Shown: piece by piece, positions 51,227 to 60,065 of the stretch
How positions within the stretch are numbered: position 1 is the first letter of the stretch
How the letters are laid out: every line of letters starts with the position of its first letter
From: Sulfopaludibacter sp035606355
GTDB taxonomy: Bacteria > Acidobacteriota > Terriglobia > Bryobacterales > Bryobacteraceae
Length of the DNA stretch: 64,000 nucleotides
NCBI GenBank assembly: GCA_035606355.1
Contig: DATNFO010000039.1
Span: forward strand, 103,807-167,806
Direction: 5' to 3'
The notes under the pieces: generated by a model
Told to the model about the DNA's origin: nothing
Seen by the model: the letters and a program-made list of their open reading frames with translations, nothing else
The model's database searches: none
Position numbers and translations under genes: made by a program

Positions 51227-53380
51227 CTACGGCATCAGCATCATCGGAGCCCGCCAGAAGGCGAACTTCTGGCCGTTGGGGTCGATGACGTTGACCTGGC
51301 AGGTGTACTTGCCGGGCGCGAGTTTATTCAGCGGCACATCGAATTTCAGCGGGAGCGATTTGCTCTTGGGGTCGAGGCCTTCGCTGACCTGGAGCGGCGC
51401 TGTTTCGAACGCCTTCACTTTGCCGCGAATGAAGCTGACGGTCGCGATGAGCGGCTGCGTGGTGTCCGCCTGCGGTTCGTACGCTTGCAGGTAGACGTAG
51501 AGGTCCTGATTCTTGTTGAAGACTCGCGTGACGCTCGGGATGAGCTTTTTGCCGTCTTCGACCAGCGGATTGGCGCTGAGCAGTTTCTTATCTTTTTCGG
51601 CGCTGAAGACGGCCGCTGAAAGATCCTGCCGCTGGCTGCTGAGCACGACGCTGCTGATGGGCAGGCGCTTGGTCTCGGTGGTGAGGTCGGGGATGATGAA
51701 CTTCTGGTCGTAAGTACCCATCTTGCCGGTGACGCTGTCGCGCGCCAGGACGCGGATGGAGTATGTGCCCGGCGCCAGCGTGAAGCCGGTGTCGTATTCG
51801 ATGGTGTGCTTGGCGATGCTGCCGGCGGTTTCACCCTTCAGCTTGATATCGGCGGCGTCGCGGACGTTGCCGACAACCTGGCCCTTGGGATCTTTCACCT
51901 GGCCGATGAAATCGATCTTGGTGCTTTCCGCGCCGCCGTGGGTAGCCAGTTCCAGAGCGCTGCCCGGAATCTTGACGGCTACCGGGACAAAGTAGCGGTC
52001 GCGGGCCATGCGGAAGTAATCCACTTCCATGGCGATATCGATGTCGGTCACGGGGTCGCCGAGCATGAGTGCTTCGGCAAGCTGGCGCTCTTTGTCTTCG
52101 CTGGTGAACTTATTGAACTCTTTGCCGGCGTAGTAACCCTGGCGGTAATCGAACTTAGCCACGCGAGCGGTGAGCCCTTCGTTGCGGAGCGCGATCTTGA
52201 CGCGGCGGAAGTGTCCGTCCAGCTTCTCGTTGGTGGTGTAGTAACCGAGAATATAGTAACTGGAAATATCTTTCTGGGCCTGCACGATTCCGACGGATAA
52301 GTCGTTGTTGTCGAGCAGCGCCTTGCCGCCGGTGTCGGAAGCGAGGGTAAAGAGCGTTTCCTGCTGGCCCTGGAAGTTCGACTGAGCCGAGCGCGCGGAA
52401 CTGCCGTTGTACATAGCACTGCCGCCGGGCGAGCTCTTGGTGGCATCGCCGAGCGGCGCCTGCGCAACAAGGCCGCGGGCGTCGATAGGGTAGAAGGCGG
52501 TGTTGGAACGGATGGCGGCGTTGATGGTGGCCTGCAATTGCGCCTGGTTATCCACGCCGTTGCGCTGCATGCCGCTGGCGAAATAGACGAGCGCTTTCTT
52601 TTCGTTCAGGCTGCCGAGCATTTTCACCGCGGTTTCCAGAGCGGAGAGCTGACGGTCCGTATTGAAAATGTTGAACTCGGTATCGTCCTGCTGGAAGGCT
52701 GCACCGGTGTCGCTGGAACTATCGTCGCTGGTGGTCTCGTCGAGCCCCTGGCCTTCGCCGATGGTCAGGTTCTTGATGTCTTTCGCCAGAAGATCGCGAT
52801 CGTCGGTGAAGTCCTCGACCACTTTCACTTCGCTCGAGAAGGTCATGATGGCCATCAGGTCGCTGGGCGTCATCTGCGTCTTGAGGAACTTGACGGCGGC
52901 GGTCTGGGCGCGGAACTGGTCCTGAATCGGCATGCTGGTCATGTCGAAGAACATGACGAGGAGGCGCTTGTCCTTGTACTTGATGTCGCCGGGCTTTTCC
53001 GGGGCGATGGCGTTGGCGGTGACAGCTTTGACTTTGGGCTCTTCCTTGGGCTCTTCCTTCTTGGGCTCGGCCTCGGTGCGCGTTTGTACCGCGGGCTCGG
53101 GGGCGGCCATGGTTTCGAGCTTCTGGAATTCGGCGAAGGAAACGTCCTGCTTCTTGCCGTCCTCGGTGATGAGGAAGTCGTTCTTGGTGAGTCCCTCGAT
53201 GGGGTTGCCGGCCTTGTCCTTGAGAATCACGGTCTCGACAACCAGGCGCGAGGTGGTTTCGAACTTGAAGTTGCCATTGGCATCCTTCTGTCCGGCTTGG
53301 CCCTGCTGTTTCGGCGGCGCCTGCTGCGCGGCAACCGCGATCACCCAGGCGAGAAGTGTTGCTGTAATCTGTCGCTTCAT
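51227..53380 (-). CDS. Acidobacterial VWFA-domain secreted protein (TIGR03436-type)
   Basis: A 717-aa protein with a signal peptide (LLAWVIAVAAQ), an Ig-like N-terminal strand region (LVVETVILKDKAGNPIEGL), a Pro/Glu/Lys-rich linker (about 90-125) and a VWA-like domain (about 135-370; MFFDMTS near 143 in the MIDAS position and YFASGMQRNG). The MIDAS shows DxT rather than the full DxSxS. Downstream come beta domains (FFGRVKIALRNEG-like, YSIRVLARDSVTGKMG). It follows the TonB receptor by one shared base (TAATG), so translation is coupled. Partners unknown. Confidence 0.88.
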   Translation of the reverse strand: MKRQITATLLAWVIAVAAQQAPPKQQGQAGQKDANGNFKFETTSRLVVETVILKDKAGNPIEGLTKNDFLITEDGKKQDVSFAEFQKLETMAAPEPAVQTRTEAEPKKEEPKEEPKVKAVTANAIAPEKPGDIKYKDKRLLVMFFDMTSMPIQDQFRAQTAAVKFLKTQMTPSDLMAIMTFSSEVKVVEDFTDDRDLLAKDIKNLTIGEGQGLDETTSDDSSSDTGAAFQQDDTEFNIFNTDRQLSALETAVKMLGSLNEKKALVYFASGMQRNGVDNQAQLQATINAAIRSNTAFYPIDARGLVAQAPLGDATKSSPGGSAMYNGSSARSAQSNFQGQQETLFTLASDTGGKALLDNNDLSVGIVQAQKDISSYYILGYYTTNEKLDGHFRRVKIALRNEGLTARVAKFDYRQGYYAGKEFNKFTSEDKERQLAEALMLGDPVTDIDIAMEVDYFRMARDRYFVPVAVKIPGSALELATHGGAESTKIDFIGQVKDPKGQVVGNVRDAADIKLKGETAGSIAKHTIEYDTGFTLAPGTYSIRVLARDSVTGKMGTYDQKFIIPDLTTETKRLPISSVVLSSQRQDLSAAVFSAEKDKKLLSANPLVEDGKKLIPSVTRVFNKNQDLYVYLQAYEPQADTTQPLIATVSFIRGKVKAFETAPLQVSEGLDPKSKSLPLKFDVPLNKLAPGKYTCQVNVIDPNGQKFAFWRAPMMLMP

Positions 53381-56300
53381 TAGAACCGGAACCTCAGATT
53401 GGCTGACATGGAACGCATGGGCGCGACCGAAGTGGGCAGCCCGTATTGGAGGTTGCCGACGGTCGTATTGATGCCGTTGTAAATGACGTGATTGATGGGG
53501 TTGGTGGACTCAAACCGCAGATCTGCGCTGCGCCGTTCGCCGAGCCGGAAGATGCGGCCGGCGGAAGCGTTGATGCTGAAAGAGGCAGGTCCGTTGAGAA
53601 TGTTGCGGCCGGCGTTGCCAAACTGCCCGGGCAGCGGGTTGGTGAATGCGCCGGGGTTCAGAATACCGCTATCGAGATAGAGGGGCTGGCCGGTGTAGAA
53701 CGGCCGCACCGGACCGGTGATGGCGGTGCCGCCGAGGCGCAGGGCCTGAATGTTGGGGGTGAGCGGAGCACCGCTGCCCATGGAGATGTTCGTGGTGACC
53801 GTCCAATCCTTGAGGAGCGCGCCTTTCACACCGCTGACCAGAGCGCCGCCGCGGGCGCCCATACCGGTGGAGTACTGCATATTCATGCTGAGAGTGTGCT
53901 CGCGAACGCCGCTACTGCGGGCGCGTTCGGCATCGAGATCCAGCCAGTTTTGCGCGATCAGAGACGAGCCGCCGCGGCCGCCGGCCGAAGCATCGTCCAA
54001 GGCGCGGGAGAAGGTGTAATTGGCGCTGCCCGAAATGCCGCTGCGGAAACGGCGCTGCAACATACCGGAGACGCCTTGATAAATGGAGTTGCCGCCGGAA
54101 GTCTGGTAGTAGTAGTTCGACGGATAGATGCTCTTGGGAGCGTTAGGAGGCGTCGACCACGGAATGAATTCCTGCGGTTGGTGCGTGCCCTTCGTGCCGT
54201 TGTAAGTAATGGTGGCGAAGAACGCCCGGGGCAGATTATTCTGCACGGCGATTTGCCAGACTTCCGAGTAGCCGATGCGGAAATTCGGATCGATGGCGAA
54301 CGTGCTGATTGGGTTCAGGGTCTGGATGGGGAAGCCGTTGGCGAGCGTCAGCGGCCCGAACGTGCTGGAATCCTGCACGGTGTAGGAAAGCGGATACTGC
54401 TGCGACATCTGCTGCGCGATCGACTGGTAAACGCTGGTGTTGTAATACAAGCCGAGACCGCCGCGGATGACCATGCTGCCCTTCGTGAAAGGACGGTACG
54501 CGAAGCCGACGCGCGGCTCGAATTCGTGCGGATCGCCGTGGACGAGCGCGCTGGATAGCCCGGCGCTCGACGAGGGAGTGCAGCCCGCGATGGCGACACC
54601 GCAGATGGTTACGGGATTGGTCCAGAACTGGCCGACGTCGAGGTTCACGAGGCGGCCGTACTTTTCGGTGACGGGCGCCTGATAGTCCCAGCGGAAACCG
54701 ATGTTGAAGCTGAGCTTGGTGCTGAGCCGCCAATCGTCGGTGACATAGGCATCGAACCACGATGCACGGAAATACTTGTCGGCGTTACCGAAGGCGATGC
54801 TGCTGGTATCCGGCGTGCCGAGGAGGAAGTCGGAGAAATCGAAGCCGGTGTTGGCGCCGGTGAACACGAACCCGCCGCGCGCGTTGGATTGCGAGAGCGG
54901 ATTGGTCTGCACGCGGCGGAAGTCGCCGCCGAAGGTGAAGTTGTGCGAGCCGTGAATCCAGATCACGCTTTCGCCGAGGGCGCTGGTCTGCGCGCGGTTG
55001 AGCGATTTGGAGGCGTCGCTGAGAGATGCGAATCCGCCCTGCTGGAAGGAGAGGCTCGGCGGACCCCAGAAGTTCGGATCCTGATCGTTGCCGGTGATTC
55101 CGAGTTCGCCTGAAACGTTGCGCACATTGGTGAAGAAGCCGTTGGACTGTTGGGTGTTGCGGCTGAAGGTGTAGTTCAGGCGATTGATGATGCGCTGCGT
55201 GAAATGGTAGGTGTAATTCACGTTGGCGTTCATGGCGCTCTGGTGGCTGGTGTCCGTGAAGTTGAAGACGGAGGGGGTAATGCCGCTGGCGCGCTGATAA
55301 CCCAGGCCACCCGAGATTTGATTGCGCCAGTTGATGGTCTCGCTGATGCGCGTGTTGAGGTTGTCCTGATTGCTCACGCTGGCCCAGGAGGTCTGATAGT
55401 TATAGCGCGAATTGGGATTGTCAAGATTGGGCAGCGGATAGAACTGCAGGAGGCCGGCGGCCTGCGAACTGATGCGATTGCTGGGAATCATGTTACCCGC
55501 GAACGGAGTGCCGTTCAGAGGGTCGATGATGCTTACGGGTTTGCCGTTGAGATCGAAGGCTTGCGAAAAATCGCCGGCGCGCTCGGCAGCGGTGGGCATG
55601 GTGCCGACGTAGGTCTGTCCGTTGCGCGTGCGGCCGAGCGAGTAATTGATGTTGAAGGTGGTGTGTTCGCCGCTCAGCAGGTGCGGAATCTTAAGAGGTC
55701 CGCCGAAAGTCGAGGTCAAGCGCGACTTGGCAAACGCCGGCTTGGGTGTGTCCTGACCGGTGATGGAGTAGTTCTTCGCATCGAGCGCGGAATTATCCAG
55801 GGTGAAACCGACGTTGGCGTTGTAGCGCATGCGCGGATTGCGCCGGCCGTTACCGAAGGAAGCGAAGTTGCCGCGGCCAGGACCACCGGGTCCACCGCGA
55901 CCGCCACGGCCGCCGGGGCCGCCGCGACCGCCGCCAAAGCCGCCGGGCATCGGTCCGCCGCCACCGCCGCGTCCGCCCGCGAAACCACCGCCGCCGGGAC
56001 CGCCGCCGCCGCGTCCGCCGAAGCCGCCGGGACCGCCCTGTCCGGGCTGGCCGAGCTGTCCGTTCTCGCCGCCGGGTCCGCCGAAGCCGCCGGGGCCGCC
56101 CATGCCGTCCATGCCCATACCCATCATGCCGCCGCGTCCGCCGAACCAATCGTTCTGGCCGGGCATGCCGACGCCGCTGGAGACGCTGCCGTTGATGGTG
56201 AGGGCGTCGCCGCTATTCTGCGCGAGATCGCCGCCGCCCGCGTTGAAACTGTTGTCGTTGGAATTATCGGGTAGGGCCGATGCATCGCCGGTGGTGTTGA

Positions 56301-56898
56301 CGTCGGCGCGCTGGAATCCGGTGCCGCCCTGCTGCAATGCCTGCCGGAGGGAGGGGTTGCCGTTGCGGCCGGTCTGGTTGCCGCCCCGTCCGCCCTGCGC
56401 GTTGCCGCGCTGGTTATTCGCCGCTGTTGTAGTTGCCGGTTTGGCGCCAGCGGGGGTGGCGGGAGTCTTGGGCGTTTGGGCTGGTGTGGCATTCGCCGTC
56501 GCGGTGGCTGCCGGAGCGGTGGGAGTCGCGGCCGGGGCCGGAGCAGCGGCTGCTGCGATCGCCGCTTTGATATCGGCGGCCGACATGAGTTTCAGATCCC
56601 ACTCGGGGCTGGGGGCCTGCGGGGTCACCGCAACCTCTTTGGTGTTCTTGCCGAAGCCCAGCATGTCCACGGTGATGGTCCAGACGCCGTCTTCCAGGTC
56701 CGGGAACGAGTACATGCCGTTATCGTCGGTGGTGGTTGCGACTTTTTTGTCGCCCTTCACGGCGGTAACGGACGCTCCCGGGACGGGCATGCCGTTGGAA
56801 CGAACAATGCCGTGATGTTCGCTGGCCAGCAGTGCGGCTACAGCCATGCAGGCGATAAAAAGGCGGCCTAAATTGTTGATGATGCGGTATGCAGGCAT
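53380..56898 (-). CDS. Oar-like TonB-dependent outer-membrane receptor with Gly-rich insertion
   Basis: Outer-membrane protein of 1172 aa. Signal peptide (LFIACMAVAALLAS), a carboxypeptidase-regulatory-like domain (about 25-100), an Ala/Thr/Pro-rich stretch (about 105-170) and a Gly/Arg/Met-rich low-complexity block (about 245-345, many GGRGG and GGPGG units). The remainder is a beta-barrel with alternating polar/hydrophobic strands (YTFSRNTQQSNGF, SFNIGFRWDYQAPVTEK) ending in MRSMSANLRFRF, the aromatic C-terminal outer-membrane signature. Oar-type receptors in this group are linked to uptake of large substrates; the substrate here is unknown. First gene of the receptor-VWFA-acyltransferase run. 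Confidence 0.92.
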   Translation of the reverse strand: MPAYRIINNLGRLFIACMAVAALLASEHHGIVRSNGMPVPGASVTAVKGDKKVATTTDDNGMYSFPDLEDGVWTITVDMLGFGKNTKEVAVTPQAPSPEWDLKLMSAADIKAAIAAAAAPAPAATPTAPAATATANATPAQTPKTPATPAGAKPATTTAANNQRGNAQGGRGGNQTGRNGNPSLRQALQQGGTGFQRADVNTTGDASALPDNSNDNSFNAGGGDLAQNSGDALTINGSVSSGVGMPGQNDWFGGRGGMMGMGMDGMGGPGGFGGPGGENGQLGQPGQGGPGGFGGRGGGGPGGGGFAGGRGGGGGPMPGGFGGGRGGPGGRGGRGGPGGPGRGNFASFGNGRRNPRMRYNANVGFTLDNSALDAKNYSITGQDTPKPAFAKSRLTSTFGGPLKIPHLLSGEHTTFNINYSLGRTRNGQTYVGTMPTAAERAGDFSQAFDLNGKPVSIIDPLNGTPFAGNMIPSNRISSQAAGLLQFYPLPNLDNPNSRYNYQTSWASVSNQDNLNTRISETINWRNQISGGLGYQRASGITPSVFNFTDTSHQSAMNANVNYTYHFTQRIINRLNYTFSRNTQQSNGFFTNVRNVSGELGITGNDQDPNFWGPPSLSFQQGGFASLSDASKSLNRAQTSALGESVIWIHGSHNFTFGGDFRRVQTNPLSQSNARGGFVFTGANTGFDFSDFLLGTPDTSSIAFGNADKYFRASWFDAYVTDDWRLSTKLSFNIGFRWDYQAPVTEKYGRLVNLDVGQFWTNPVTICGVAIAGCTPSSSAGLSSALVHGDPHEFEPRVGFAYRPFTKGSMVIRGGLGLYYNTSVYQSIAQQMSQQYPLSYTVQDSSTFGPLTLANGFPIQTLNPISTFAIDPNFRIGYSEVWQIAVQNNLPRAFFATITYNGTKGTHQPQEFIPWSTPPNAPKSIYPSNYYYQTSGGNSIYQGVSGMLQRRFRSGISGSANYTFSRALDDASAGGRGGSSLIAQNWLDLDAERARSSGVREHTLSMNMQYSTGMGARGGALVSGVKGALLKDWTVTTNISMGSGAPLTPNIQALRLGGTAITGPVRPFYTGQPLYLDSGILNPGAFTNPLPGQFGNAGRNILNGPASFSINASAGRIFRLGERRSADLRFESTNPINHVIYNGINTTVGNLQYGLPTSVAPMRSMSANLRFRF

Positions 56899-56899
56899 G

Positions 56900-56909
56900 A
56901 GGTGTACAC
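56900..56909. promoter_or_regulatory. GGTGTACACC palindrome next to TonB-receptor start
   Basis: A perfect ten-base palindrome directly upstream of the minus-strand ATG at 56898, at the position a ribosome site would occupy. Could be a regulator site or a chance palindrome. A stem CCCCAT/ATGGGG at 56951-56970 lies upstream, near the end of the preceding gene, but has no T-tract. Confidence 0.3.
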
Positions 56910-57026
56910 CATCTAGGCGCAGGCTGGCTGCGGAATGTTACCTTAAGCCTCCCCATTTTGCCGTATGGGGCGCGATTAAATTTTTTGGAACTCTCTGAAA
57001 TTACGAGGGAAATTCGTGCTGCGGCG

Positions 57027-57461
57027 CTAAGTCTCCCAAACGCGCTTGGGAACCCCGCGGTCGCGGTCGGCTACGCGATCATACAAATAGAAGGTGGAAA
57101 CGGTACCCAGGCTTTCGTTGTAATAGCTTTCCTGGCCAAGAGCTTCCTTGAAGTCCTCCTCGAAGTCGTGGAGTTCCTTGAGCTCGTCGGCGGACGCGGG
57201 CTTTTGTCTGCCCGATTCCGTGCGGAAGAACTTCTGGTAGCCGGCATCGATCAGGGCGCCGATCTCGCTCCCCATCACGACGCCTGCGCGATGGACCGGC
57301 CGGACGATGCCGTCATCGTCCTTGATATCGACTCCGTAGGCGCCGCGGTTTGCACGCATGACACCGCCGGACAGCGGACTTACGGCAAAACCGGCCTTGC
57401 GGACGCTGTCCATGCGCTCATTGAATGTAGGGTTTTTCGGGCGCTCTCTGCGAAAGAACAT
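57027..57461 (-). CDS. Conserved hypothetical protein
   Basis: A 144-aa cytoplasmic protein with no signal peptide. It opens MFFRRERPKNPTFNERMDS, has a Gly-rich middle (RANRGAYGVDIKDDDGIVRP) and a helical, acidic stretch DELKELHDFEEDFKEALG, ending in an aromatic FYLYDRVADRDRGVPKRVW that looks conserved. No known family is recognised. A TATAAT (57472-57477 on the minus strand) lies 10 nt before the ATG with AGGGA in between. Confidence 0.75.
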   Translation of the reverse strand: MFFRRERPKNPTFNERMDSVRKAGFAVSPLSGGVMRANRGAYGVDIKDDDGIVRPVHRAGVVMGSEIGALIDAGYQKFFRTESGRQKPASADELKELHDFEEDFKEALGQESYYNESLGTVSTFYLYDRVADRDRGVPKRVWET

Positions 57462-57532
57462 AAGAATCCCTATTATAACGACGCCACGGGCACGTTATCC
57501 ACTTGTTACACCTCTCTCCTGGAAGCGCAAGC

Positions 57533-57538
57533 TATACT
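57533..57538 (+). promoter_or_regulatory. -10 box for the TIGR03118-type gene
   Basis: TATACT, about 31 nt upstream of the ATG at 57570. A strong ribosome site AGGAGGAGG (57558-57566) follows. No matching -35 box at normal spacing. Confidence 0.4.
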
Positions 57539-57569
57539 GCGAATCACGCACCACACAGGAGGAGGAAAT

Positions 57570-59348
57570 ATGTGTAAAATCAGAACGTTACAAGCCATTT
57601 TCGTATGCGCTGCGGCGGCATTTGCGGCTAATCCGCCGGGCAATGCCTTCTATCAGCACAACCTGGTGGCGGACACGCCGGGCATTGCCGACTTCACCGA
57701 CCCCAATCTAATCAACCCGTGGGGGATCGCGACGTCGGCGGCCAGCCCCTTCTGGGTGGATGATACGGGCACGGGGCTTTCGACGGTGTACACGAGCACC
57801 GGTTCCATTAGCGCGACTCACGCAGTGGTGCCGCTGGCAGGCGGGAAGACCGGAACCGGCACGCCGACCGGCATTATCGCCAACGCCACGGGCAACTTCG
57901 CGGTCAAGCCCGGAACGAACGCAAGCTTTATCTTCAGCACCATCGATGGAACCATCTCGGCGTGGGCGAATGCGGTGAGTCCGACGCAGGCAACGGTGAT
58001 GATCGACAATTCGACCAAGGGCGCGGTTTACTTCGGGCTGGCAGTGAATTCCAACACCGCAACGAACTCGCCGATCCTGTACGCGCCGAATTTCAAGAGC
58101 GGCAAGGTGGAAATGTACGACGGCGCGTGGAACCCGATCGCCGCCGGCGCGAACGCGTTTGTCGATCCGGCAGTGCCGGCGGGATACGCACCGTTCAATA
58201 TCTGGCTGCTCGGCGGCAAACTGTACGTGGCGTGGGCGAAGCAGAACGCATCGGGGACGTTCGCGACGCGCGGCGCCGGTCTGGGAGAGATTTCCGTATT
58301 CGATACGGGCGGCGCGCTGATCAAGCACCTCGTCTCCGGCGGCCAACTGAACGAACCGTGGGGACTGGCGATTGCACCGGCGAATTTCGGCGCGTTTGCC
58401 AATGACCTGCTAGTCGGCAACTTCGGCGACGGCACGATCAACGCCTACGATCCGGCGACCGGCGCGTTCGTCGGGACGATGCAGGATACGAAGGGAAACA
58501 ATATCGTACTGGACGGCCTGTGGGCACTAATTGTCGGCAACGGCGGCAACGGCGGAGATCCGAACGCAGTTTACTTCTCGGCCGGTACGGGCGGTGAGAA
58601 GCACGGACTGCTCGGCAGCCTGCAGGCGGCGCCTGTGGTTTCGGCCGGCGCGGTCGGCAATGCGGCGGATGTTTCGCCGTCGATCGCTCCCAACACCTTC
58701 ATCAGCATCTACGGTGCGAACCTGGCTGCCACAACGCGGGTATGGGCCACGAAGGACTTCAACGGCAACAACCTGCCGACGACGCTCGACGGCGTTACGG
58801 TGACGGTGAACGGCAAGCCTGCCTACGTTTATTATGTGAGTCCGAAACAAGTGGACGTGCTCACGCCGCTCGATAGCGCGACGGGACCGGTGCAAGTGGT
58901 GGTTACGAACAACGGCTTGGCGAGCGGGAACATTGCGACGACGATGGCGACGTTCTCGCCGGCGTTCTTCCTTCTGAAGGATAATGCGTCGGTGGCGGCG
59001 CAGCATGCGAATGGTTCGCTGGTCGGCGCGACGACGCTTTACCCGAACGCGAGCACACCGGCTAAGCCGGGGGAGACGATCGTGCTGTACGGAACGGGCT
59101 TCGGGGCGACTACGCCGGGCGTCACGGACGGCGTGCTCAATACGAGTCCGCTGCCCACTGCCACGACTCCGGTGGTGACCATCGGCGGAGCGTCGGCGAC
59201 GGTGTCGAGCGCGATGATGATCTCGCCGGGGTTGTATCAGCTTAACGTGGTTGTTCCGGCGTCGGCGGCTGATGGCAACGATCCGGTGGTGGCGACCATC
59301 GGCGGTGTCACGTCGGCTACGGGGGCGTTCGTGACTGTGCTGCATTAA
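57570..59348 (+). CDS. TIGR03118-type secreted protein with Solibacter C-terminal domain
   Basis: A 592-aa secreted protein. Start at 57570 is chosen because AGGAGGAGG lies just before it and a signal peptide (TLQAIFVCAAAAFAA) follows. Residues 30-355 match the TIGR03118 pattern (NLVADTPGIADFTDPNLINP, SPFWVDDTGTGLSTVY, EPWGLAIAP, DDLLVGNFGDGTINAY-like), a beta-propeller-like fold. From about residue 370 the TIGR03437-type module follows (ISIYGANL, YYVSPKQVDVLTPL, VLYGTGFG). Function unknown; four proteins of this window share the C-terminal module. Its 3' end meets the two-hairpin repeat copy 2. Confidence 0.9.
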   Translation: MCKIRTLQAIFVCAAAAFAANPPGNAFYQHNLVADTPGIADFTDPNLINPWGIATSAASPFWVDDTGTGLSTVYTSTGSISATHAVVPLAGGKTGTGTPTGIIANATGNFAVKPGTNASFIFSTIDGTISAWANAVSPTQATVMIDNSTKGAVYFGLAVNSNTATNSPILYAPNFKSGKVEMYDGAWNPIAAGANAFVDPAVPAGYAPFNIWLLGGKLYVAWAKQNASGTFATRGAGLGEISVFDTGGALIKHLVSGGQLNEPWGLAIAPANFGAFANDLLVGNFGDGTINAYDPATGAFVGTMQDTKGNNIVLDGLWALIVGNGGNGGDPNAVYFSAGTGGEKHGLLGSLQAAPVVSAGAVGNAADVSPSIAPNTFISIYGANLAATTRVWATKDFNGNNLPTTLDGVTVTVNGKPAYVYYVSPKQVDVLTPLDSATGPVQVVVTNNGLASGNIATTMATFSPAFFLLKDNASVAAQHANGSLVGATTLYPNASTPAKPGETIVLYGTGFGATTPGVTDGVLNTSPLPTATTPVVTIGGASATVSSAMMISPGLYQLNVVVPASAADGNDPVVATIGGVTSATGAFVTVLH

Positions 59349-59352
59349 GGCG

Positions 59353-59395
59353 GGCGCGCTTCGGCGCGCCTGGTACCGGCCTGGAGGCCGGTACC
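59353..59395. repeat. Composite two-hairpin 3'-end element (copy 2)
   Basis: Hairpin 1: GGCGCGC-TTCG-GCGCGCC (59353-59370, UUCG tetraloop). After one T, hairpin 2: GGTACCGGCC-TGGA-GGCCGGTACC (59372-59395). Relative to copy 1 the stem bases change in matched pairs. It lies between the converging TIGR03118-type gene and the KDPG aldolase, whose stop codon starts at its last base. Confidence 0.78.
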
Positions 59396-60051
59396 TACTG
59401 GCGGGCTTTGGCGACTTCCGAGAGGAATTGCCGGGCCCGCTCTTCGATTTCGCTGTATTTTCCCGCTGCGATTAGCTTTCCGTCTACCAGTTCCGTGCCT
59501 ACTCCGACGGCGCAGGCTCCCGCTTTTAGAAAATCGCCACAGTTTTCCAGGCTTACCCCTCCGGTGGGAATCATTTCGATGTGAGGGAAGGGGCCCTTGA
59601 GATTCTTGATGTACCTGGCTCCTCCCATGCTGCCGCAGGGGAAGATTTTGACGGCATCGGCTCCGTGTTCCCATGCGGTGAGCACTTCGGTAGGCGTCAG
59701 CGCGCCCGGAGTGACGACCTTCGAATATCGCTTGGCCATTTCGATGACGGCGGGACGCAGACTCGGGGAGACGATGAACTCCGCTCCGGCGAGAATGCAG
59801 ATTCGCGCAGTCTCGGGGTCGAGGACGGTTCCCGCGCCGAGAACGATCTGGCCTTGAAACCGGGCGGCGAGCTTTTCCATCACTCCGACCGCGCCCGGGA
59901 CGGTCATGGTGACCTCGGCTGCACGGATTCCTCCGGCCTGCAGGGCTTCGACGGCATGCAAAGCGGCATCCGCACTGGAAGCGCGCACGACAGGCACGAT
60001 CCCGACTCCGGTGATGAATTCGAGAATTCCTTTTGCGGTCATCTGCTTCAC
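59395..60051 (-). CDS. eda: KDPG/KHG aldolase
   Basis: 2-dehydro-3-deoxy-6-phosphogluconate aldolase (also 4-hydroxy-2-oxoglutarate aldolase), 218 aa, giving pyruvate and glyceraldehyde 3-phosphate in the Entner-Doudoroff pathway. The TIM barrel is complete: VGIVPVVRAS, the catalytic Glu in IRAAEVTM, GAGTVLDPE, the Schiff-base Lys in GADAVKIFPCG and PTGGVSLEN. GTG 60051 is used as start; an internal ATG at 60042 is also possible. Divergent from the glycosyltransferase gene by 14 bp. No edd gene is in the window. Confidence 0.95.
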   Translation of the reverse strand: MKQMTAKGILEFITGVGIVPVVRASSADAALHAVEALQAGGIRAAEVTMTVPGAVGVMEKLAARFQGQIVLGAGTVLDPETARICILAGAEFIVSPSLRPAVIEMAKRYSKVVTPGALTPTEVLTAWEHGADAVKIFPCGSMGGARYIKNLKGPFPHIEMIPTGGVSLENCGDFLKAGACAVGVGTELVDGKLIAAGKYSEIEERARQFLSEVAKARQ

Positions 60052-60065
60052 GTTATCATGATGGC
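60052..60065. promoter_or_regulatory. Candidate bidirectional promoter between eda and glycosyltransferase
   Basis: A 14-bp spacer. TATCAT (60054-60059) ends 6 nt before the + strand TTG at 60066; on the minus strand CATCAT (60063-60058), inside the palindrome ATCATGAT, ends 6 nt before the GTG at 60051. The minus box is weak (4 of 6). Third spacer of this kind in the window. Confidence 0.4.

Noticed and set aside
55150..56274. 374-codon Ala-rich frame on the + strand
   Set aside because: Antisense to the Oar-like receptor; the Ala run reflects the Gly-rich block read in reverse.
56958..57569. N-terminal extension of the TIGR03118-type gene
   Set aside because: The extension crosses the 57027-57461 gene antisense; the signal peptide and AGGAGGAGG fix the start at 57570.
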